Below are positions 17,403-27,956 of a stretch of 64,000 bases of DNA, in pieces. The first letter of the stretch is position 1. Every line of letters starts with the position of its first letter. Where the stretch lies: assembly GCF_003173755.1 (NCBI RefSeq), contig NZ_CP029553.1:4612001-4676000 (forward strand), in the 5' to 3' direction. A program made the translations under genes and the position numbers. Below the pieces are notes generated by a model, which had not been told where the DNA came from, searched no databases, and saw nothing but the letters and a program-made list of their open reading frames with translations. This DNA is from Methylobacterium terrae (GTDB taxonomy: Bacteria > Pseudomonadota > Alphaproteobacteria > Rhizobiales > Beijerinckiaceae).

Positions 17403-18280
17403 GCGCGCCGCAGGACGGCGAGGCCGGCTTCGTGCTGCTCTCGGTGCTGGCGATCTTCATCGTCGTCGGCGCCGTCCTGGCGGCGGCGATCCTGCAGGTC
17501 CGCTCCGCCACCGGCCTCGCCCAGGCCCGGGCCGACGCCGTCCGGCTCCAGGGCGCGGCGGACGGGATCGCCCGCCTCGTCGCCTACGAGCTCGATCTCG
17601 GGCGCGTCTACCGCCGTCCCGGTCCCGGCCTGCCCGAGGACGGCACGGTGACCGCCTGCCCGCTCGCGCCGGGCCGCACCGCCCTCCTGTCGCTCCAGGA
17701 CCAGGGCCTGCTCGTCGACCTCAACGCCACCCCGCGGCCGGCCATGGAGGAGGCCTTCCGGCTCCTCGGCATCCCGGACCGCGAGGTGCTGGCGCTCGCC
17801 GCCGAGATCGTCGACTACCGCGACCCCGACGACGTGCCCGAGCCCAACGGCGGGGCGGAGCTGCCGCAGTACCGCGCCCGCTTGCTGCCCTGGGGGCCGC
17901 GCAACGCGCCCTTCGCCAGCATCGACGAGGTCGACCGCCTGCCCTCGATGACGCCGGCGATCGCCGCCCGGCTGCGGCCGGTGCTGACGGTCTACAACCA
18001 GGGCGGCCGCTTCGACCTCGCCGCCCTGGTGCGGCGGGCGAACCCCGCGGCGATCCGCTCGCTGCCGGGCTCCGCCGGGCCGGTCCCGTCGCCGCGCCAG
18101 GCCTTCCGCCTCTCGGTCGTCGTCGAGGAGGGCCGCAGCCGCGCCGGGCGCTCGGCGATCCTCGATCTCGGCGGCTCCGGCTTCGTCGTCTGGCAGCAGA
18201 CGGTCGCCCCCGACCTCGTCGCCGGCACCGGCCATCCCGCCTGCGCGGCGGTGGCCGCGTCCCTGGCGGCGGGTCCCTGA
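17399..18280 (+). CDS. gspK: Minor pseudopilin GspK
   Basis: A 293-residue protein, the largest pseudopilin. Helix: GEAGFVLLSVLAIFIVVGAV, with leucine instead of glutamate at +5, as expected for GspK at the pilus tip. Downstream is the helical saposin-like region with DLNATPRPAMEEAFRLLGIP, EIVDYRDPDD and SIDEVDRLPSMTPAIAARL, all typical of GspK. I chose the GTG overlapping the gspJ stop; an ATG 12 codons upstream would put 36 bases inside gspJ. Last gene of the operon. Confidence 0.9.
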   Translation: MSAPQDGEAGFVLLSVLAIFIVVGAVLAAAILQVRSATGLAQARADAVRLQGAADGIARLVAYELDLGRVYRRPGPGLPEDGTVTACPLAPGRTALLSLQDQGLLVDLNATPRPAMEEAFRLLGIPDREVLALAAEIVDYRDPDDVPEPNGGAELPQYRARLLPWGPRNAPFASIDEVDRLPSMTPAIAARLRPVLTVYNQGGRFDLAALVRRANPAAIRSLPGSAGPVPSPRQAFRLSVVVEEGRSRAGRSAILDLGGSGFVVWQQTVAPDLVAGTGHPACAAVAASLAAGP

Positions 18281-18434
18281 GGGTTTCCGGGAGACCCTCG
18301 GCGGCCTGCCGGAGGGGAAAGCGTCCGTCCCGCCGTCACCGGGCCGGATCTGATCGGCGGTACCCGGAGTTGAGCCTGGGCGAAGCGTCGCGGTGAAAGC
18401 GGGAGCGACCTCGAGGCGAAGGGAGCGCGGTGCG

Positions 18435-18929
18435 ATGACGGAGACGATGACGGTTCCCCGGTGCCCGGACGTGGTGCTGTCGGATTTCGGGACCTTCTTC
18501 GAGGAGCATCGCCGCCGGCGCGCCGCCGAGGCCGAGGCGGAGCCGGAGGAGCAGGCCGAGGCGCCGCTCTCGCCCGAGGACGCGCAGCGCGTGGCGCTCC
18601 TGCGCGACATCGCCGCCGAGGTGCTGGCGGCGGCCGGCAGCCAGCTCGCGCCCCACGGCGTGCTGATCGAGCGCGGGCCCTCCCTGCGCGGCCGGCCCGA
18701 TTTCGAGCAGGCCTACACCCAGTTCATGCTGATCAACCGCCATACCGGCCGCGCCTCGGACGTCTACGTGATGAGCATCACCGATGCGGGCTACTTCCTG
18801 GCCAGCGCCTGCGACCCGCGCCTCGACCACGACCACCGCGACCGCCAGGTGACCCACTGCGCGGCGAGCGCCCTGAATTGCGACATCGTCGCCCGGGTGA
18901 TGAAGGACGCCATCCTGCACGTGGCATGA
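18435..18929 (+). CDS. Hypothetical cytosolic protein
   Basis: 164 residues from an ATG (MTETMTVPRC). An acidic, charged N-terminal region (EEHRRRRAAEAEAEPEEQAE) precedes a compact part with LLRDIAAEVLAAAGSQLAPHG, RPDFEQAYTQFMLINRHTG and VYVMSITDAGYFLASACDPR. No signal peptide or membrane segment. I do not recognise the family. The GC pattern and codon use match the neighbours, so it is likely a real gene. An in-frame GTG 14 codons upstream is an alternative start. Confidence 0.65.
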   Translation: MTETMTVPRCPDVVLSDFGTFFEEHRRRRAAEAEAEPEEQAEAPLSPEDAQRVALLRDIAAEVLAAAGSQLAPHGVLIERGPSLRGRPDFEQAYTQFMLINRHTGRASDVYVMSITDAGYFLASACDPRLDHDHRDRQVTHCAASALNCDIVARVMKDAILHVA

Positions 18930-19075
18930 GCCGCCCGGCATGAGCCGCCCGGCATGTTCCCTTCGGCGTGTCTCCTCCGGCGTGAGCCGGTCCCGGCCCG
19001 CGGCGCGGGCGCCCTTAACCTGTCGTTAGGTTTTGTTCCAGCGCGGCAGTTGAAAAAAGTCGGCTACAAATCCCT

Positions 19076-19108
19076 CTTGACCATCCCTCCGCGGAGGGGC
19101 AGCATAGT
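19076..19108 (+). promoter_or_regulatory. Promoter with long spacer holding a perfect dyad, copy 1
   Basis: A -35 TTGACC (19077-19082) and a -10 CATAGT (19103-19108) are separated by 20 bases. The spacer contains the perfect palindrome CCCTCCGCGGAGGG (19085-19098), centred almost exactly. Overlong 19-20 base spacers with a central dyad are the hallmark of MerR-family-activated promoters; this assignment is inference. Confidence 0.6.
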
Positions 19109-19138
19109 CCTCGTCGAGTCGAACTCGAGGAGGTAGCC

Positions 19139-19225
19139 ATGAGATCTCAAGGTTGCAGCCCTCACGCGACACATACCGATGCCGGTGACCAGGAAACGCC
19201 ACCGGACTACTTGCGACAGGGATAG
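19139..19225 (+). CDS. 28-residue small ORF, copy 1
   Basis: ATG preceded at 5 bases by a strong GAGGAGG. Encodes 28 residues beginning MRSQGCSPHATHTDAGDQ and ending PPDYLRQG, then TAG. No membrane or signal character; one cysteine, two histidines and a PP pair. The copy at 19631 is identical in protein and DNA. Codon use (AGA, TCT, CAA, GGT, TTG) is unlike the GC-rich neighbours, so the DNA may be conserved partly as RNA. It could be a true small protein or a leader-type ORF. Confidence 0.55.
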   Translation: MRSQGCSPHATHTDAGDQETPPDYLRQG

Positions 19226-19324
19226 TGGCTTCAGGGCGGGCTGAATACGGTACGGGGCCGAGACGGCCATCACGATCGTACCGTGCGAGACCACCCGCAC
19301 CCTGAAACGTGGACCCTGCCCCTT

Positions 19325-19360
19325 AAGGCTCGTCGGTGCGCCGACGGGCCTTCGTCGTTT
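19325..19360 (+). terminator. Intrinsic terminator, copy 1
   Basis: A 12-base-pair stem, AAGGCTCGTCGG (19325-19336) with CCGACGGGCCTT (19341-19352), one T-G pair and a TGCG loop, followed by a weak T-containing tail (CGTCGTTTG). Confidence 0.75.
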
Positions 19361-19567
19361 GTGCCGGCTCGTGGTGCCCGGCTCCCGCCTCGATCGAGTC
19401 CGCTGCGAACCGGGGGGCCGTAGTGTCCGACCTCGCGCTCAGGACCGGGCGATGAGAGCGACGGCGTCGCGTCGGTCGGCCCACGCAAGGCGCATGCGGA
19501 CTATTGATGAATCTCCCGTAAGGTTTGTTCCCCCGCGAAGGTCGAAAGCAGCCGGCTACGAATTCCT

Positions 19568-19600
19568 CTTGACCGTCCCTCCGTGGAGGAGCAGCATAAT
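19568..19600 (+). promoter_or_regulatory. Promoter with long spacer and dyad, copy 2
   Basis: TTGACC (19569-19574) and CATAAT (19595-19600), again 20 bases apart. The dyad keeps CCTCC/GGAGG arms although the flanks have changed. The conserved spacing and arms in a divergent promoter region suggest a regulator-binding site. Confidence 0.6.
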
Positions 19601-19630
19601 CCTCGTCGAGTCGAACTCGAGGAGGTGGCC

Positions 19631-19717
19631 ATGAGATCTCAAGGTTGCAGCCCTCACGCGACACATACCGATGCCGGTGACCAGGAAACGCCACCGGACT
19701 ACTTGCGACAGGGATAG
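19631..19717 (+). CDS. 28-residue small ORF, copy 2
   Basis: Identical to the ORF of copy 1, with the same GAGGAGG Shine-Dalgarno (spacer GTGGCC rather than GTAGCC). Complete identity over 87 bases, while promoter and spacer diverge, means recent gene conversion or strong constraint. Confidence 0.55.
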   Translation: MRSQGCSPHATHTDAGDQETPPDYLRQG

Positions 19718-19816
19718 TGGCTTCAGGGCGGGCTGAATACGGTACGGGGCCGAGACGGCCATCACGATCGTGCCGTGCGAGACCACCCGCACCCTGGAAC
19801 GTGGACCCTGCCCCTT

Positions 19817-19852
19817 AAGGCTCGTCGGTGCGCCGACGGGCCTTCGTCGTTT
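19817..19852 (+). terminator. Intrinsic terminator, copy 2
   Basis: Identical to the copy 1 terminator: AAGGCTCGTCGG (19817-19828), TGCG loop, CCGACGGGCCTT (19833-19844). Confidence 0.75.
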
Positions 19853-19932
19853 GTGCGCCCCGTATGGACGCGCCCGCGATGGACGCGCCCGCGCGGGCGC
19901 GAGCCCGGGCATGCGCGGGCTTCGATCATCGC

Positions 19933-19997
19933 GTCTCGCGCAGCTGAGAGGATTTCGACCGCGCGAGACCGCCTCGCGCCTGGATAAGGCGAGGCGG
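19933..19997. other. Two adjacent GC-rich hairpins
   Basis: GTCTCGCGC (19933-19941) pairs with GCGCGAGAC (19961-19969), and CCGCCTCGC (19969-19977) with GCGAGGCGG (19989-19997). They lie between the tandem units and the convergent small gene and may end transcripts from both sides. Confidence 0.5.
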
Positions 19998-20081
19998 TGC
20001 CCGGTGATCCGGACGCGCGGCCTCTCCGATCGATGCCCGGCCTCCGGGATACGCCCCGAGATGGACGATCCCGCCCCGACG

Positions 20082-20306
20082 TCAGTACCCCTGGTGCCCG
20101 GACGCGGCGGCGTATCGCGCCGAGGCCGCCCGCGACCGGTCGAGGCGCGAGGGCCGCAAGCGCCCGGTCGGCCCGTCGATCAGCTGTACCAGGAAGGTCG
20201 CGAGCGGCCGGGCCGGCACCGGCGGGGGAGGGGCCGCGGCCTCGGTCGGGACGAGGGCCCGGCCGGTGGCGTCCGCGGCCGGGACGGGTGTGTCGGGGTG
20301 GGACAT
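20082..20306 (-). CDS. Small hypothetical protein
   Basis: 74 residues: a proline/alanine-rich first half (EAAAPPPPVPARP), then FLVQLIDGPTGRLRPSRLDRS, arginine-rich, and a final alanine/tyrosine stretch. Short Rhizobiales proteins with an FxxQLI...R-rich-AxxY pattern are common and uncharacterised (pattern memory only). No signal peptide. It runs towards the tandem RNA units, away from phaR. Confidence 0.5.
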   Translation of the reverse strand: MSHPDTPVPAADATGRALVPTEAAAPPPPVPARPLATFLVQLIDGPTGRLRPSRLDRSRAASARYAAASGHQGY

Positions 20307-20374
20307 GGCGCGGGCTCCGCGGGGCGATGGCGGGTCAACGCCGCAAGCCGCCTGCCGTGTCCCGCCCCGCGCCG

Positions 20375-20980
20375 CTACTTCTTGGCCAGGGCCTCGAGCC
20401 GGCTCTGCATCTCGGCCATCTGGCGCTTGATGTCGTCGAGCTCGCCCTTCGGCGCGGTGGCCGGGGGCGCCGCGGGTGCCTCGGCCGGCTTGTCGTCGGC
20501 GGCGGGCTGGCCGCCGGGTCCGAACGGCGTGAACATCCGCATGGCCTCGTTGAAGAAGCTCATGTTGGCCCGCACCTGCTCCTCCATGGCGTGCTGGAAG
20601 GCGGTGGGACCGAAAGTCTGGGACATCTTCTCGCGCAGACCATCCTGCTCGCGGGCGAGGTGATGCATGGAGTGCTCGAGGAAACTCGGCACCATCGCCC
20701 GCATGCTGTCGCCGTAGAAGCGGATCAGCTGGCGCAGGAACGCCACCGGCAGCAGGTTCTCGGCCCCCGCCTTGTTCTCCTGCTCGAAGATGATCTGGGT
20801 CAGCACCGAACGGGTGATGTCCTCGCCCGACTTGGCGTCGTAGACCACGAAATCCTCGCCGGCCTGCACCATGGCGGCGAGGTCCTCGAGCGTGACGTAG
20901 GTCGAGGTCCCGGTGTGATAGAGACGCCGGTTGGCGTACTTCTTGATGACGGTGGGTGTCGACTTGCCGCTCTCCGCCAT
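20375..20980 (-). CDS. phaR: Polyhydroxyalkanoate synthesis repressor PhaR
   Basis: 201 residues. The N-terminal DNA-binding domain is clear: VIKKYANRRLYHTGTSTYVTLEDLAAMV, then DFVVYDAKSGEDITRSVLTQII, the two PhaR/PHB-accumulation modules. The C-terminal part (FGPTAFQHAMEEQVRANMSFF) binds polymer; an alanine/proline linker and a short coiled coil end the protein. PhaR represses granule (phasin) genes until PHB is present. The start is MAESGKS, preceded by GGGAG; the upstream in-frame start adds a low-complexity tail. Divergent from phaA. Confidence 0.93.
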   Translation of the reverse strand: MAESGKSTPTVIKKYANRRLYHTGTSTYVTLEDLAAMVQAGEDFVVYDAKSGEDITRSVLTQIIFEQENKAGAENLLPVAFLRQLIRFYGDSMRAMVPSFLEHSMHHLAREQDGLREKMSQTFGPTAFQHAMEEQVRANMSFFNEAMRMFTPFGPGGQPAADDKPAEAPAAPPATAPKGELDDIKRQMAEMQSRLEALAKK

Positions 20981-21259
20981 CGGTGCGTCATCTCCCTCTT
21001 GGCGAACCCGGCGGGGACTGGACGGCGCCGGGCGAGCCGAATTTTCACCGGTTCTCATGATTGGACCTTAAGGCCTTCGTGTGCCGGCGAAAACAGCAAT
21101 CTGCGCGCCGTCCACGCAAACTGGCCGCGCTGCCAGTGGGGCAACGGGCCCGGCGCGCCTTGACTTCCCGCATTGCAGCGCTTTCATCCATCGCAAAGCG
21201 CGCGGGACTGAGGCCGTCGGCGGCCCGCGACGCTGGGAAAGGGACGAGAGGAGAGGCGC

Positions 21260-22441
21260 ATGGCTGAGAAGGCTGATATCGTCATCGTGGGGGCCGCCCG
21301 CACCCCGGTCGGCTCGTTCAACGGGGCTTTCGCCACCGTGCCGGCCCACAAGCTCGGCGCGGTCGCCATCAAGGCGGCCCTGGAGCGGGCCAAGGTCTCC
21401 CCCGAGGAGGTCGACGAGGTGATCTTCGGCCAGGTGCTCGCCGCCGGCGAGGGCCAGAACCCGGCCCGCCAGGCCGCCATGGCCGCCGGCATCCCGCAGG
21501 AGAAGACCGCCTGGGGCCTCAACCAGCTCTGCGGCTCGGGGCTTCGCACCGTCGCGGTCGGCATGCAGCAGATCGCCAACGGCGACGCCGACATCATCGT
21601 GGCCGGCGGCCAGGAATCGATGTCGATGGCGCCCCACGCCCAGTACCTGCGCGGCGGCCAGAAGATGGGCGACCTCAAGCTCGTCGACACGATGCTGAAG
21701 GACGGCCTGATGGACGCCTTCAACGGCTACCACATGGGCAACACCGCCGAGAACATCGCCCAGCAGTGGCAGCTGACCCGCGAGGAGCAGGACAGCTTCG
21801 CGGCCCGCTCGCAGAACAAGGCCGAGGCCGCCAAGAAGGAAGGCCGCTTCAAGGACGAGATCGCCCCCGTCACCGTGCCCGGCCGCAAGGGCGACGTGGT
21901 GGTCGATGCCGACGAGTACATCCGCGAGGGCGCGACGCCCGAGGGCATGGCCAAGCTGAAGCCGGCCTTCTCGAAGGACGGCACCGTCACCGCCGGCAAC
22001 GCGTCCGGCATCAACGACGGCGCCGCCGCCCTGGTGTTGATGTCGGCCGCCGAGGCCGAGAAGCGCGGCCTCAAGCCGCTCGCCCGCATCGCCTCCTGGG
22101 CTACCGCCGGCGTCGACCCGAAGATCATGGGCACCGGCCCGATCCCGGCCTCGCGCAAGGCCCTCGAGAAGGCCGGCTGGAAGGCCTCCGACCTCGACCT
22201 GATCGAGGCCAACGAGGCCTTCGCCGCCCAGGCGCTCGCGGTCAACAAGGACCTCGGCTTCGACGATTCGAAGGTGAACGTGAACGGCGGCGCCATCGCC
22301 ATCGGCCACCCGATCGGCGCGTCCGGCGCCCGCGTCCTCGTCACCCTGCTGCACGAGATGCAGCGCCGCGACGCCAAGAAGGGCCTCGCCACCCTGTGCA
22401 TCGGCGGCGGCATGGGCGTCGCCATGTGCCTCGAGCGCTGA
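21260..22441 (+). CDS. phaA: Acetyl-CoA acetyltransferase (beta-ketothiolase)
   Basis: A 393-residue biosynthetic thiolase that condenses two acetyl-CoA to acetoacetyl-CoA, the first step of PHB synthesis. Catalytic residues are visible: the nucleophile Cys91 in [12 protein letters not shown], His350 in [13 protein letters not shown] and Cys380 in [23 protein letters not shown] is also characteristic. Length is typical. Start ATG preceded by GAGAGGCGC. The 279-base gap to phaR may hold regulatory sites. Confidence 0.96.
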   Translation: MAEKADIVIVGAARTPVGSFNGAFATVPAHKLGAVAIKAALERAKVSPEEVDEVIFGQVLAAGEGQNPARQAAMAAGIPQEKTAWGLNQLCGSGLRTVAVGMQQIANGDADIIVAGGQESMSMAPHAQYLRGGQKMGDLKLVDTMLKDGLMDAFNGYHMGNTAENIAQQWQLTREEQDSFAARSQNKAEAAKKEGRFKDEIAPVTVPGRKGDVVVDADEYIREGATPEGMAKLKPAFSKDGTVTAGNASGINDGAAALVLMSAAEAEKRGLKPLARIASWATAGVDPKIMGTGPIPASRKALEKAGWKASDLDLIEANEAFAAQALAVNKDLGFDDSKVNVNGGAIAIGHPIGASGARVLVTLLHEMQRRDAKKGLATLCIGGGMGVAMCLER

Positions 22442-22469
22442 GAGCGACGAAAATTCGACCTTCGTGACC

Positions 22470-22495
22470 GGGGCGGCCGGGAGCCTGGCCGCCCC
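22470..22495 (+). terminator. Putative terminator after phaA
   Basis: GGGGCGGCC (22470-22478) pairs perfectly with GGCCGCCCC (22487-22495) around an 8-base loop, 28 bases after the phaA stop. No T-run; it may attenuate rather than fully stop transcription into phaB. Confidence 0.55.
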
Positions 22496-22622
22496 ACTGA
22501 AGTTAGTACCTAAAGAAGCGGGACAGCACCCGCCTTCATTGTGGAACGGCCGCCTTCCGTAACGTATCCACGGATGTGCGCCGAGGGACGGATCGCTCGA
22601 ACGCGCGAAGAGGAGAGGGCAC

Positions 22623-23351
22623 ATGGCAGAACGCGTCGCACTGGTCACCGGTGGCACCCGCGGCATCGGCGCCGCGATCTCGAAGGGGCTGAAGGAGGCC
22701 GGCTACAAGGTCGCGGCGAATTACGGCGGCAACGACGAGGCCGCGCAGGCCTTCAAGGACGAGACCGGCATCCCGGTCTTCAAGTTCGACGTCGGCGACG
22801 CCGCCGCCTGCGAGGCCGGCATCCGCGCGGCGGAAGCCGAGCTCGGCCCGATCGACATCCTGGTCAACAATGCCGGCATCACCCGCGACGGCATGTTCCA
22901 CAAGATGACCTTCGAGCAGTGGCAGGCGGTGATCCGCACCAACCTCGACTCGATGTTCACCTGCACCCGTCCGCTGATCGACGGCATGCGCTCCCGCGGC
23001 TTCGGCCGCATCATCCTGATCTCGTCCATCAACGGCCAGAAGGGCCAGATGGGCCAGACCAACTACTCCGCCGCCAAGGCCGGCGTGATCGGCTTTGCCA
23101 AGGCGCTGGCGCAGGAGAACGCCAACAAGGGCGTCACCGTCAACGTGATCGCGCCCGGCTACATCGCCACCGAGATGGTCAAGGCGATCGCCCCCGAGGT
23201 CTTGAAGGCCAAGATCCTGCCGCACATCCCGGTCGGCCGCCTCGGCGAGGCCGAGGAGATCGCCCGCGCGGTCGAGTTCCTGGCCGGCGAGCACGCGGGC
23301 TTCATCACCGGCTCGACGCTGACCATCAACGGCGGCCAGTACTTCGCTTGA
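22623..23351 (+). CDS. phaB: Acetoacetyl-CoA reductase
   Basis: A 242-residue short-chain dehydrogenase that reduces acetoacetyl-CoA to (R)-3-hydroxybutyryl-CoA, the PHB monomer donor. NADP site TGGTRGIG, NNAG at about 82-85, catalytic ISS near 133-135 and YSAAK (148-152). The C-terminus GSTLTINGGQY is typical of PhaB. A good GAGGAGAGG ribosome site precedes the ATG. phaC, the polymerase, is not in the window. Confidence 0.95.
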   Translation: MAERVALVTGGTRGIGAAISKGLKEAGYKVAANYGGNDEAAQAFKDETGIPVFKFDVGDAAACEAGIRAAEAELGPIDILVNNAGITRDGMFHKMTFEQWQAVIRTNLDSMFTCTRPLIDGMRSRGFGRIILISSINGQKGQMGQTNYSAAKAGVIGFAKALAQENANKGVTVNVIAPGYIATEMVKAIAPEVLKAKILPHIPVGRLGEAEEIARAVEFLAGEHAGFITGSTLTINGGQYFA

Positions 23352-23358
23352 TCGGGGC

Positions 23359-23382
23359 GGGGCGTCCCGGACGGGGCGCCCC
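23359..23382 (+). terminator. Putative terminator after phaB
   Basis: GGGGCG (23359-23364) pairs with CGCCCC (23377-23382), followed by TTGCTGCTTGG, just after the phaB stop. Confidence 0.5.
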
Positions 23383-23410
23383 TTGCTGCTTGGCTCGACC
23401 GGTCTCACAC

Positions 23411-23575
23411 CCTCCTCGTCGTTCCGGGGCCGCGTCGGCGGAGCCCGGAATGCCGAAGGCACGCCCAGAACCACAGGCGATGTGGAGCGAACCGGAGCGC
23501 GATCCGCTTCATCCCGAACGTCCTGCGTGTCCGGATCCCGGGCTCTCGCCTGCGGCGAGTTCCCGGGACGACCGT
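23411..23575. repeat. GC-rich palindromic intergenic repeats
   Basis: Two imperfect dyads lie in the gap between convergent phaB and the binding-protein gene: one around CGTTCCGGGGCC/GAGCCCGGAAT (about 23420-23452) and one around GATCCCGGGCTCTCGCC/GGCGAGTTCCCGGG (about 23535-23568). The CCCGGG-type core recurs at 28097-28140, suggesting a dispersed REP-like family. Confidence 0.5.
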
Positions 23576-23610
23576 GGGCGGTGGGAAGGTCTTCCCGAAC
23601 CGTCCGGCCG

Positions 23611-24846
23611 TTACTGCGTCAGCGGGCAGCCGCTCGCCTTGGCCGACAGGAACGCCTTGTCGCCCGGGATCGTCGCCAGCAGCTTGTAGTAGTCCCACGG
23701 CGCCTTCGACTCGGCCGGCGTCTTGACCTGGAACAGGTACATGTCGTGGACCATGCGGCCGTTGGCCTGCACCGTGCCGCCGCGGCCGAAGAAGTCGTCG
23801 ACCTTCAATTCGCGCATCTTGGCCGCCACCGCGTCGGTGTCGTCGGTGCCGGCGGCTTTCACGGCCTTGAGGTAGTGCGTGACCGACGAGTAGGTGCCGG
23901 CCTGGATCATGTTCGGCATCTTGCCGGTCTTCGCCATGAACCGCTTGGCGAAGGCCCGGGCCTGGTCGTCGAGGTCCCAGTAATAGCCCTCCGTCAGCAC
24001 GATGCCCTGCGCCGCCTTGAGGCCGAGGCCGTGGACCTCGGAGAGGGTGAAGAGCAGGGCCGCGAGGCGCTGGCCGCCCTGGACGATGCCGAACTCCGCC
24101 GCCTGCTTGATCGCGTTCGAGGTGTCGAGCCCGGCATTGGCGAGCCCGATGATCTTGGCGCCCGAGCCTTGCGCCTGGAGCAGGAACGAGGAGAAGTCCT
24201 GGGCGCTCAAGGGGTGGCGCACCGCGCCCACCACCTTGCCGCCCTTCTGGGTCACGTACTGGGTGACGTCGGCCTGGAGCGCCGAGCCGAAGGCGTAGTC
24301 GGCGGTGAGGAAGAACCAGGTGTCGCCGCCGGTCTCGACCAGCGAGCCGCCGGTGCCGACGGCGAGCGCGTGGGTGTCGTAGGCCCAGTGGAAGCCGTAC
24401 GGCGTGCACTGCTTGCCGGTGAGGTCCGAGGTCGCGGCGCCGTCCACGATGGTGATCTTGCGCTTCTCCTTCGACAGGCCCTGCACGGCGAGCGCCACCG
24501 AGGAGGTGGTCAGCTCCATGATCGCGTCGACGCGGTCGGTGTCGTACCATTGCCGGGCGACGTTCGAGGCGATGTCCGGCTTGTTCTGGTGGTCGGCGTC
24601 GACGATCTGCACCGGCACGTCGAGGACCTTGCCCCCGAAATCCTCGACCGCCATCTTCGCCGCCTCGACCGAGCCGCGGCCGCCGAAATCGGCGTAGACG
24701 CCGGACTGGTCGTTGAGGATGCCGATCTTCACCACGCCGTCGGAGGCGCCTTTGGGGGCCGGCGTCTGCGCCTGCGCGGCGACGGCGAGGCAGAGACCGG
24801 CGGCGAGCGCGGTGGTGCGGGCGAGCGCCTTGCTCAAACGTGTCAT
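23611..24846 (-). CDS. ABC transporter substrate-binding protein, branched-chain amino acid (LivK) type
   Basis: A 411-residue periplasmic type I binding protein. Signal peptide LARTTALAAGLCLAVAAQAQ; then VVKIGILNDQSGVYADFGGRG, typical of Peripla_BP_6/LivK proteins. AADYAFGSALQ-type and KIIGLANAGLDTSNAIKQA segments line the ligand cleft. No permease or ATPase genes flank it, so it is an orphan binding protein; the ligand cannot be told from sequence (amino acid, amide or aromatic acid). Confidence 0.87.
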   Translation of the reverse strand: MTRLSKALARTTALAAGLCLAVAAQAQTPAPKGASDGVVKIGILNDQSGVYADFGGRGSVEAAKMAVEDFGGKVLDVPVQIVDADHQNKPDIASNVARQWYDTDRVDAIMELTTSSVALAVQGLSKEKRKITIVDGAATSDLTGKQCTPYGFHWAYDTHALAVGTGGSLVETGGDTWFFLTADYAFGSALQADVTQYVTQKGGKVVGAVRHPLSAQDFSSFLLQAQGSGAKIIGLANAGLDTSNAIKQAAEFGIVQGGQRLAALLFTLSEVHGLGLKAAQGIVLTEGYYWDLDDQARAFAKRFMAKTGKMPNMIQAGTYSSVTHYLKAVKAAGTDDTDAVAAKMRELKVDDFFGRGGTVQANGRMVHDMYLFQVKTPAESKAPWDYYKLLATIPGDKAFLSAKASGCPLTQ

Positions 24847-25082
24847 GTCGTTCCTCCCCGGCCGCTTCCGGTTCCCGTGCGGCCCCTTGTCCTGCGGGTG
24901 GCAGCTAGGGCGGTGCCGGGGCGGGAATCAAGCGGCGGGTGCGTGCCCCGCCCCCCGTCTTTCGCAGCACGGCCAAGTTGGGCCGGCGCGCCCGCTGCCT
25001 TTTGGGTGCACGGCTCCCTATATGGGCCTATAAGGCGCCCGCGGCGCGCGCCACTACCGTTACGATCGATCGCAGGTTCACG

Positions 25083-27956
<2,874 letters not shown>

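Larger units (their letters stand above)
19114..19360 (+). ncRNA. Structured small transcript, copy 1
   Basis: Predicted transcript from just after the -10 to the terminator. A 5' hairpin (TCGAGT/ACTCGA, 19114-19128) abuts the Shine-Dalgarno of the small ORF. After the ORF stop, TTCAGGGCGGG (19230-19240) pairs with CCCG and CCCTGAA (19294-19306), enclosing ACGGTACG/CGTACCGT (19247-19254/19277-19284) and an inner GGCCG-AGA-CGGCC hairpin (19256-19268). A competing local hairpin TTCAG/CTGAA (19230-19245) would exclude the long stem. No downstream gene is controlled in cis, so it looks like a stand-alone sRNA or small mRNA. Family unknown. Confidence 0.65.
19025..19364 (+). repeat. Tandem unit, copy 1 (promoter, 28-codon ORF, RNA fold, terminator)
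   Basis: First of two direct repeats offset by about 492 bases. Identity is weaker in the first 50-90 bases and nearly perfect from the Shine-Dalgarno to the terminator, then ends abruptly. The unit reads as a self-contained transcription unit on the plus strand. Confidence 0.9.
19606..19852 (+). ncRNA. Structured small transcript, copy 2
   Basis: Same fold as copy 1. The two differences in the core fall in helices and turn U-A pairs into U-G pairs (19743 with 19772 in the second helix, 19723 with 19797 in the long stem), so both helices are preserved. Ends in the same terminator; the next gene downstream is convergent, so there is no cis target. Confidence 0.65.
19518..19856 (+). repeat. 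Tandem unit, copy 2
   Basis: Second direct repeat. From the ATG to the terminator it differs from copy 1 at only two bases (19772 and 19797), both A to G. The promoter part differs more, including one changed base in the dyad centre and a better -10. The 150 bases between the copies are not repeated. Confidence 0.9.

Noticed and set aside
19226..19352. Known riboswitch or attenuator controlling a downstream gene
   Set aside because: No gene follows on the same strand before the terminators and the next gene is convergent; I could not match the fold to a known riboswitch class.
19064..19912. Conserved minus-strand ORFs antisense to the two tandem units (MRVVSHGTIVMAVSAPYRIQ...)
   Set aside because: Both copies are open, but the promoter, Shine-Dalgarno, terminator polarity and helix-preserving substitutions all favour the plus strand; the antisense ORFs run through the terminator stem and have no ribosome site.
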